Shown: one piece after another, positions 1 to 7,811 of the stretch
How positions within the stretch are numbered: position 1 is the first letter of the stretch
Layout of the letters: every line of letters begins with the position of its first letter
Assembly (NCBI GenBank): GCA_009926245.1
Contig: RFPG01000050.1
Location: forward strand, 1-7,811
Reading direction: 5' to 3'
Length of the DNA: 7,811 nucleotides
DNA from: Sphingobacteriia bacterium
Lineage (GTDB): Bacteria; Bacteroidota; Bacteroidia; UBA7662
The notes under the pieces: generated by a model
Told to the model about the DNA's origin: nothing
What the model saw: only the letters and a program-made list of their open reading frames with translations
Databases searched by the model: none
Translations under genes and position numbers: made by a program

Positions 1-1
1 G

Positions 2-3530
<3,529 letters not shown>

Positions 3531-3609
3531 TCCAAAACCAATAACAACGCTCATCCGTCCCTTCGTTTTCGATCGTTTTTGAATCTTTCACCTTCTTGCC
3601 CGTCCTACC
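3531..3609. other. Intergenic spacer between rpoC and the DUF3467 gene
   Basis: This 79-bp spacer is rich in pyrimidines on the + strand. It contains a short CGATCG palindrome flanked by T-runs, but no stem long enough to call a terminator and no good TAnnTTTG promoter. It most likely lies within an rpoC-DUF3467 transcript. Confidence 0.5.
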
Positions 3610-3936
3610 ATGAGTCAGAATAATCCAGCCCCCGATAATCAAATTAACATTGAATTAGACGAGCAAATGGCCGAAGGAATCTACAGTAACCTGGCCATCA
3701 TCACGCACTCCAACGCAGAATTTGTGGTTGATTTTGTGCGGATGATGCCCGGTTTACCCAAGGCGAAAGTCAAATCACGGATTGTCCTGACTCCTCAGCA
3801 TGCCAAACGATTGTTGCATGCCTTGGCTGATAATTTGGAAAAGTTTGAGCAAGTCCACGGGGAAATTGATTTAGGTGAAACCCTGGGTGGTGGCTCCTTG
3901 CCGATGACTTTCGGCGGGCCAACGGCCCAGGCTTAG
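3610..3936 (+). CDS. DUF3467 family protein downstream of rpoC
   Basis: This small 108-residue, probably cytoplasmic protein belongs to the DUF3467 family, recognised from the core that begins around residue 12 (INIELDE) and runs through GIYSNLAIITHSNAEFVVDF (23-42), the basic KAKVKSRIVLTP stretch and an amphipathic helix LLHALADNLEKFEQVHG. It ends in a Gly/Pro-rich tail (PMTFGGPTAQA) of the kind common in Bacteroidota members. There is no signal peptide, membrane segment or cysteine. The function is unknown; its recurrent place after rpoB-rpoC in Bacteroidota suggests a transcription-linked role, but that is inference. The ATG at 3610 is preceded by a pyrimidine-rich stretch with no Shine-Dalgarno sequence, normal for this phylum. 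It starts 79 bp after the rpoC end at 3530, with no convincing terminator between them, so co-transcription with rpoC is plausible. Length fits the family. Confidence 0.9.
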   Translation: MSQNNPAPDNQINIELDEQMAEGIYSNLAIITHSNAEFVVDFVRMMPGLPKAKVKSRIVLTPQHAKRLLHALADNLEKFEQVHGEIDLGETLGGGSLPMTFGGPTAQA

Positions 3937-3940
3937 GGGA

Positions 3941-3980
3941 ATTTCCCTGTCCTAGCGCAATTCCTAGGACTAGGGGAAAT
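3941..3980. terminator. Inverted repeat between convergent genes, probable bidirectional terminator
   Basis: The left arm ATTTCCC-T-GTCCTAG (3941-3955) pairs with CTAGGAC-TAG-GGGAAAT (3964-3980): an inner 7-bp stem (3949-3955 with 3964-3970, loop of 8), a small internal loop, then an outer 7-bp stem (3941-3947 with 3974-3980). It starts 4 bp after the DUF3467 stop codon and ends 32 bp from the stop codon of the opposing protease gene, the expected place for a shared terminator. There is no clean T-tract on either strand, only AT-rich flanks, so the mechanism is uncertain. A second, weaker hairpin (GAAATA-tccg-TATTTC, 3976-3991) overlaps its right arm and could form instead. Confidence 0.55.
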
Positions 3981-4012
3981 ATCCGTATTTCTAGAGGGAA
4001 TATTTTACCAGG

Positions 4013-7000
4013 CTATGGTTTTCGTAGGATGTAGCGCAAGGTTGCGTTGCCTCCGCGTCCGTCACTGAATTGAAGGAAATACAAGCCTTCGGGAATTTGA
4101 GGTTGTAGCTCCCAGCGTAGGCCTTTGGGGTCGGCGCATTCCTCCGGCCCCCATGAATGACCATCGATGATCCTTCCCGTTTCGTCGGTCAGGCGGGCTT
4201 GCAGTCCAGTGGGGTATTCAACATCACCTGTTTGGAGGTGGAGGAACCCGTTACCTGGATTGGGAAAAAGACCAGGTGCCTGCATTCGGTATTCCCGTAT
4301 CCCGCTCGGTGAGATGACCACGACAGTGCGGTGATCGATGAGTGAGTCCACGCAGAGGTTGGCCCCGGTAACCCAAAGGCTTACCGTGTAATTCCCGTTT
4401 TGATTGTAACGCTTTTGGGGCGCAAATCCGGTCATCAACGGAGTTCCATCCCCAAAATCCCAGACATAGTAGGAACCGTATTGGCTTTGGTTGAGCAGGC
4501 CCAGGAGAGAACCCCGAAGGATGGTATCCCTGCTCAGTGAAAAACCAGCAACGGGCCCGAAGGGAACCGTAAAGCTCCGGGTGAGGGAATCGACCCCGTA
4601 ACGGTTGTAGCCCAACAGGGTGACGGTATGGGTTCCGGGTCCAGGGTTGAGGGTTATGAGGGTGTTGGTGGAGGTTTGGCCTTGGGTTAGGATCCAGCGA
4701 AGGCTGTCGGCTAGGGCGGCATCGGCCTGAACTTGAACCAGGACCGGGTTGCACCCACTCATGGATAAATCCCACGAAACGACCGGGGGCATGGAATCCA
4801 CCAAAATTTGGAGATCATCCAAATAGAGATTGTTTCCGTTTTGGTTAAAAAATTCAAAGCGCAAATAAGCCGTTTGGGCGGGACGGAGAATCGAGAGGTC
4901 GATGGAATCCCTTCGCCATTGTTGGCTTTGCAAGGGGACAAAGGCGAGAGAATCGGGGGTCGTGGTGCCCAGCCCGGGTCCACCTGCGGTCCAGAGACGG
5001 CGGTAGGTCAAGCCGCAGTCGGTGGATGCCCAAACCACAAGGGAATCGTAGGCGGTGGCGGGTTGAGGTCGGTATCGGGGATTGTGAGCATAGGCCCTCC
5101 GAAAGCGAAGCAGGGCCAGTCCGCTATCCGGAATGGGAAATCGTCCCGTCTCAAGGTAATCACGTTGGCCCAAGGCGGTGTAGGCATGCCCATTCATGGT
5201 GACCGATCGAAAGCCGGTGGCCAGTCCCGACGTGGTGGAGAAATTCCACGTCAAACCGTTGTCGGGGTTCAGTACTTGGTAACCCAAAGAGGCCAGATTG
5301 CCAGTCTCAAAGGTTTGCTGCAGGGGTAAGGACCAGCGGGCCCGTTGGTTGAGGCTGTGCTGCAACGTGTTATCGGTGCTGTCTTCCTCGATGACCGAGT
5401 CCGGCCAAACTTGGACCTGAACCAGGGTTGCACCTGTTGCACCTCCTGTTGGTATGGGCCGCAGGCCCAGGTCCACGGTATCGGACTGGTTGGAGCTCAG
5501 GTTTTGATTGAATGCAACCCAAAAAGGAATGCCCGACCCTATTTGGCAACGAAGTCGATAGGAGCGGATCATGGAATCCCCCAAATTGCTCACCCGGTAA
5601 TGCAAGCGAACCGAATCGGCACAAAGCAATCCACCGGATTGAATCGGCCCTTGCAGGCTCAAATTAAAGAGGCCCCGGTAGGGGGGGGTCGGGGTGTGAA
5701 AACGGGCCAGGTATCGAAAGGCAGAATCCACCTGCAGAAATCCGTTTCCGAAGGTATTGTCCTCGCCGGCGGGACCTAGGTCCAAGCCGGATTGGTACAA
5801 ACCGCGCAGGATGGTGCTACCGGGGAGGCTGGGAAAAGCTTCTTTGAGGAGTAGAACGGCTCCGGAAACATGGGGCGAAGCCATGGAGGTACCGGTTAAG
5901 TTCAGGTAACCCCCGTTGTTGCCCGTGGAACGGACCGAGGTCCCCGGGGCGACCAGTTCGGGTTTGATTAAAAGGGAGGAGTCTGGACTGGAACAAATCG
6001 AAGGTCCTCGGCTGGAGGAGGATGCAATGCTGAGGTTTCCGTTGGAGCCAACGCTCACATTCCCGGTACAGAACACGTTGACTTCGTTTAGGTTGATGTT
6101 TTTGGGTGCGGTGATCGTGGAGATCCCTGAACCGCTGTTGCCTGCCGAAAAAACCACCGCAAGTCCTGCAGCCGAAAGGGCATTGAACATCGGTAGATAA
6201 GTAGGGCTGTTGCATTGGGAACTGTCCTGGGTGGAGCCCCCCCAACTGTTGTTAATTACATCGGGTACATCGGAAGTGGTCAACGGATTCCCATCCGGGT
6301 CCAAGGCCCATTGAAAGGCGGCGGTGGTGGAACCGCCAGCGCAGAGGGCCCCGGCCGCAATCCATTGAGCCCGGACCGCCATGCCCACGGTGTCCTGGGT
6401 TTGGGCATCCATGCCGACCATGGTGCCCATTACATGGGTTCCATGGGGGGTATTTCCCCCACAATCTGTGGGCGTATTGCCGGCTCCCAACCAGGCTTGG
6501 GATGCAGGAACCTGCAGACCCTTCCAACGGCTGTTCAAAGCCGGATGGGTTCCCCAAACCCCGGTATCGATGTTCATCCCCAGCCGCCCTCGGCCTCGGT
6601 AACCCCGGGCCCACATCAAGGGGGCTTGGGTGGCTCTCAGGCCGGGCTCGGTACCGCCAAGGCTCTCGGGTCGATCTTCGCCAAGCCCTGATGTTACCGG
6701 ATCCGGTCCAAAGCCAGGGTCGGCATCGGCTTCGATCCACTCGATTTGGTCACCGTAGGTCTCCAGAAGGGCCAAAAAATAGGTGGGGCTTGCTTCCAAG
6801 ACCCCCAGCGAGCTAATCCAATACCACTGGACCGATTTCAAGGAGCCTGGTCCCAAGGCAGCACCCAAGGCGGTGAGTCTTTCCAGCCACAGATGTTCAA
6901 TCCGGCTGTTGTATTGACGCAGGAGTCCCACCGTTTGCAGAAGACGATTTTGGGCGTCGGTTCCTTCGCGATCAAAGAGGTTCTCCAGCGAATCGACCCG

Positions 7001-7210
7001 AACTCGGTCCCGCAAAAGTAGCCGCATGCGCTGGTAGCCTTCGGACGCCAATGCACCGGAGCCCCTCGCATCGCGGGCCTGCAGCCATTGCTGGTACAGG
7101 GCCGGTTCCAAAGGCCATGGGGTGTTGGTTGCGGAAACCCCGGGCAGGGCAGGTCCAGCAACGCACAACGCTACGAGGAACCAGGCCAGCAGGCGGCCCA
7201 TGGCACCCAT
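4013..7210 (-). CDS. Secreted S8 (subtilisin-like) serine protease with PKD domain and T9SS type A sorting domain
   Basis: This is a predicted exported endopeptidase of 1065 residues, numbered from the ATG at 7210. Visible in order: Sec signal peptide (LLAWFLVALCVAG core, likely cleavage after VSA at about 27); a prodomain to about 160, whose end resembles the I9-type inhibitor fold (WYWISSLGVLEAS, then IEWIEAD); and an S8 domain of bacillopeptidase F type with Asp215 (NIDTGV), His256 (HGTHV), oxyanion Asn358 (SAGNSG) and Ser442 (GTSMASPH). Then come a CARDB-like sandwich (about 515-618), a jelly-roll module like choice-of-anchor J (about 627-803), an Ig/PKD-like module, a PKD domain (about 886-956, VWDFGDGTP), and a C-terminal T9SS sorting domain with LFPNPGNG (about 981) and EGLYFLQFSDG. 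All catalytic residues are present. It should cross the inner membrane by Sec and the outer membrane by T9SS, then be released or surface-anchored. The cysteine of the signal region is not in a lipobox. The start is uncertain: in-frame ATGs lie at 7267 (preceded by AGAGAG), 7243, 7210 and 7201; 7210 or 7201 gives a normal signal peptide. The gene is monocistronic and divergent from pyrC. Confidence 0.93.
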   Translation of the reverse strand: MGAMGRLLAWFLVALCVAGPALPGVSATNTPWPLEPALYQQWLQARDARGSGALASEGYQRMRLLLRDRVRVDSLENLFDREGTDAQNRLLQTVGLLRQYNSRIEHLWLERLTALGAALGPGSLKSVQWYWISSLGVLEASPTYFLALLETYGDQIEWIEADADPGFGPDPVTSGLGEDRPESLGGTEPGLRATQAPLMWARGYRGRGRLGMNIDTGVWGTHPALNSRWKGLQVPASQAWLGAGNTPTDCGGNTPHGTHVMGTMVGMDAQTQDTVGMAVRAQWIAAGALCAGGSTTAAFQWALDPDGNPLTTSDVPDVINNSWGGSTQDSSQCNSPTYLPMFNALSAAGLAVVFSAGNSGSGISTITAPKNINLNEVNVFCTGNVSVGSNGNLSIASSSSRGPSICSSPDSSLLIKPELVAPGTSVRSTGNNGGYLNLTGTSMASPHVSGAVLLLKEAFPSLPGSTILRGLYQSGLDLGPAGEDNTFGNGFLQVDSAFRYLARFHTPTPPYRGLFNLSLQGPIQSGGLLCADSVRLHYRVSNLGDSMIRSYRLRCQIGSGIPFWVAFNQNLSSNQSDTVDLGLRPIPTGGATGATLVQVQVWPDSVIEEDSTDNTLQHSLNQRARWSLPLQQTFETGNLASLGYQVLNPDNGLTWNFSTTSGLATGFRSVTMNGHAYTALGQRDYLETGRFPIPDSGLALLRFRRAYAHNPRYRPQPATAYDSLVVWASTDCGLTYRRLWTAGGPGLGTTTPDSLAFVPLQSQQWRRDSIDLSILRPAQTAYLRFEFFNQNGNNLYLDDLQILVDSMPPVVSWDLSMSGCNPVLVQVQADAALADSLRWILTQGQTSTNTLITLNPGPGTHTVTLLGYNRYGVDSLTRSFTVPFGPVAGFSLSRDTILRGSLLGLLNQSQYGSYYVWDFGDGTPLMTGFAPQKRYNQNGNYTVSLWVTGANLCVDSLIDHRTVVVISPSGIREYRMQAPGLFPNPGNGFLHLQTGDVEYPTGLQARLTDETGRIIDGHSWGPEECADPKGLRWELQPQIPEGLYFLQFSDGRGGNATLRYILRKP

Positions 7211-7249
7211 TCGGTGAGGTCCATGCGAGCCTTCGTCCGCCATCACGCG

Positions 7250-7280
7250 ATTGGGTTCTGATTTCATCTCTCTATCTTTA
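7250..7280 (+). promoter_or_regulatory. Candidate Bacteroidota-type promoter for pyrC
   Basis: A -33-like ATTG (7250-7253) is followed after 19 bp by TATCTTTA (7273-7280), one mismatch from the TAnnTTTG -7 consensus of Bacteroidota sigma factors. Transcription would start near 7287, about 10 nt before the pyrC ATG. The match is short and could be chance, but position and spacing fit. Confidence 0.35.
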
Positions 7281-7284
7281 AATC

Positions 7285-7314
7285 CAAAATTAACACCATG
7301 GCTACTTTGGCAAT
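7285..7314 (-). promoter_or_regulatory. Candidate Bacteroidota-type promoter for the S8 protease
   Basis: On the minus strand, TAATTTTG (7292 down to 7285) is a perfect TAnnTTTG -7 element. An ATTG (7314 to 7311) lies 18 bp upstream, slightly closer than the usual 19-21 bp. Transcription would start near 7278, giving a leader of about 11 nt to the ATG at 7267 or about 68 nt to the ATG at 7210. The -33 element lies within the first codons of pyrC. Confidence 0.35.
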
Positions 7315-7811
7315 CCGGGATGTTCAGTTGGTCAATGAGGGAGAAATCCGCCAAGTCAATGTAGAAGTTCGAGACGGACTGATTTGGTCCGTTGATCCGG
7401 TGAATCGCCGCAAAGTGGCGGATCGAACCCTGGAAGGGGCGGGGGCCTACCTACTACCGGGCTTGGTGGATGACCAGGTTCATTTCCGGGAGCCGGGCCT
7501 GACCCACAAGGGCTGCATAGGCACCGAAAGCCGGGCCGCGCTGCGCGGCGGTGTTACATCGTACATGGAGATGCCCAATACCAGCCCCTCGACCTGCGAT
7601 CGCGCGGCATGGGATTGGAAGATGGCTACCGCAGCACGGGATTCGGCCGCGAATTACAGCTTCTACATGGGGGCCAATGGTCACAACCTGAGCAACCTCT
7701 TGGAAGCCGATTACCGTAGGGTACCGGGAGTCAAAATTTTTATGGGATCCTCGACCGGAGAATTGTTGGTGGACCATCCCGAAATTCTTCGAGAGGTTTA
7801 TTGCAAAATGC
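7298..7811 (+). CDS. pyrC: Dihydroorotase (partial, runs off the right edge)
   Basis: Dihydroorotase cyclises N-carbamoyl-L-aspartate to dihydroorotate, the third step of de novo pyrimidine synthesis, in the cytoplasm. The reading frame from ATG 7298 stays open for 171 codons to the window edge. The product is an amidohydrolase-fold protein: a small N-terminal beta domain (AIRDVQLVNEGEIRQVNVEV), then the TIM-barrel start LLPGLVDDQVHFREPGLTHK (52-71), GGVTSYMEMPNTSPST (84-99), NYSFYMGANGHNL and GVKIFMGSSTG (144-154). Lys146 is the likely carboxylated metal-bridging residue by analogy with CAD-type enzymes. The first His of the usual HxH metal motif is Gln60 here (DQVHFR), a variant I recall from Bacteroidota dihydroorotases, so the enzyme is probably active. 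The remaining half, with the later metal-binding His and Asp, is outside the window. No Shine-Dalgarno sequence precedes the start. A related amidohydrolase such as a hydantoinase is less likely, given the close match to Bacteroidota dihydroorotase signatures. Confidence 0.93.
   Translation, partial: MATLAIRDVQLVNEGEIRQVNVEVRDGLIWSVDPVNRRKVADRTLEGAGAYLLPGLVDDQVHFREPGLTHKGCIGTESRAALRGGVTSYMEMPNTSPSTCDRAAWDWKMATAARDSAANYSFYMGANGHNLSNLLEADYRRVPGVKIFMGSSTGELLVDHPEILREVYCKM

Noticed and set aside
6215..6691. Plus-strand open frames (also 4808-5329 and 5345-5779) opposite the protease gene
   Set aside because: They are antisense to the protease coding sequence, have low-complexity Gly/Pro/Arg-rich products without recognisable domains, and reflect its GC-rich codons.
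7150..7210. Possible lipoprotein signal in the protease leader (VALC)
   Set aside because: The residue before Cys is Leu rather than Gly, Ala or Ser, and a normal signal peptidase I site (VSA) follows.
7530..7546. GC-rich palindrome GCCGCG-CTG-CGCGGC in pyrC
   Set aside because: It encodes conserved dihydroorotase residues and is probably a by-product of GC-rich codons.

Overview
The window looks like a chromosomal segment of a Bacteroidota bacterium. Four things point there: the RpoC sequence has Bacteroidota-type signatures; a DUF3467 protein sits directly after rpoC, a pairing typical of this phylum; the large secreted protease ends in a type IX secretion (T9SS) sorting domain; and the dihydroorotase has the DDQVHFREPG metal-site variant familiar from Bacteroidota. 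Translation starts lack clear Shine-Dalgarno sequences, and promoter-like sites match the Bacteroidota TTG...TAnnTTTG pattern. By eye the base composition is moderate in rpoC and clearly more GC-rich in the protease. I cannot name the genus.

Layout from left to right. Positions 1-3530 (+) hold rpoC without its N-terminal part. The reading frame breaks near 3250: the frame from the left ends at a TAA at 3275-3277, while the conserved C-terminus (starting [11 protein letters not shown]) continues in the next frame to 3530. The linker residues that normally separate these two conserved blocks are missing, so this is a small deletion plus frameshift, not a single-base slip. Positions 3610-3936 (+) encode a DUF3467 protein. 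A strong inverted repeat (3941-3980) lies in the 76-bp gap between the converging DUF3467 and protease genes and probably acts as a terminator. Positions 4013-7210 (-) encode a roughly 1065-residue exported S8 (subtilisin-like) protease with a prodomain, a catalytic domain, several beta-sandwich modules, a PKD domain and a T9SS type A sorting domain. From 7298 to the right edge (+) is the 5' part of pyrC (dihydroorotase), divergent from the protease. The short region between them holds two interleaved promoter candidates.

The genes do not form one pathway. The left part is the end of the RNA polymerase operon with its usual DUF3467 companion; the protease is an independent, secreted or surface-attached degradative enzyme; pyrC belongs to de novo pyrimidine synthesis. 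The most notable anomaly is the broken C-terminus of rpoC, an essential gene. An assembly or sequencing error is the simplest explanation, but it should be checked. I saw no tRNA, rRNA, CRISPR array, insertion sequence or clearly new system.
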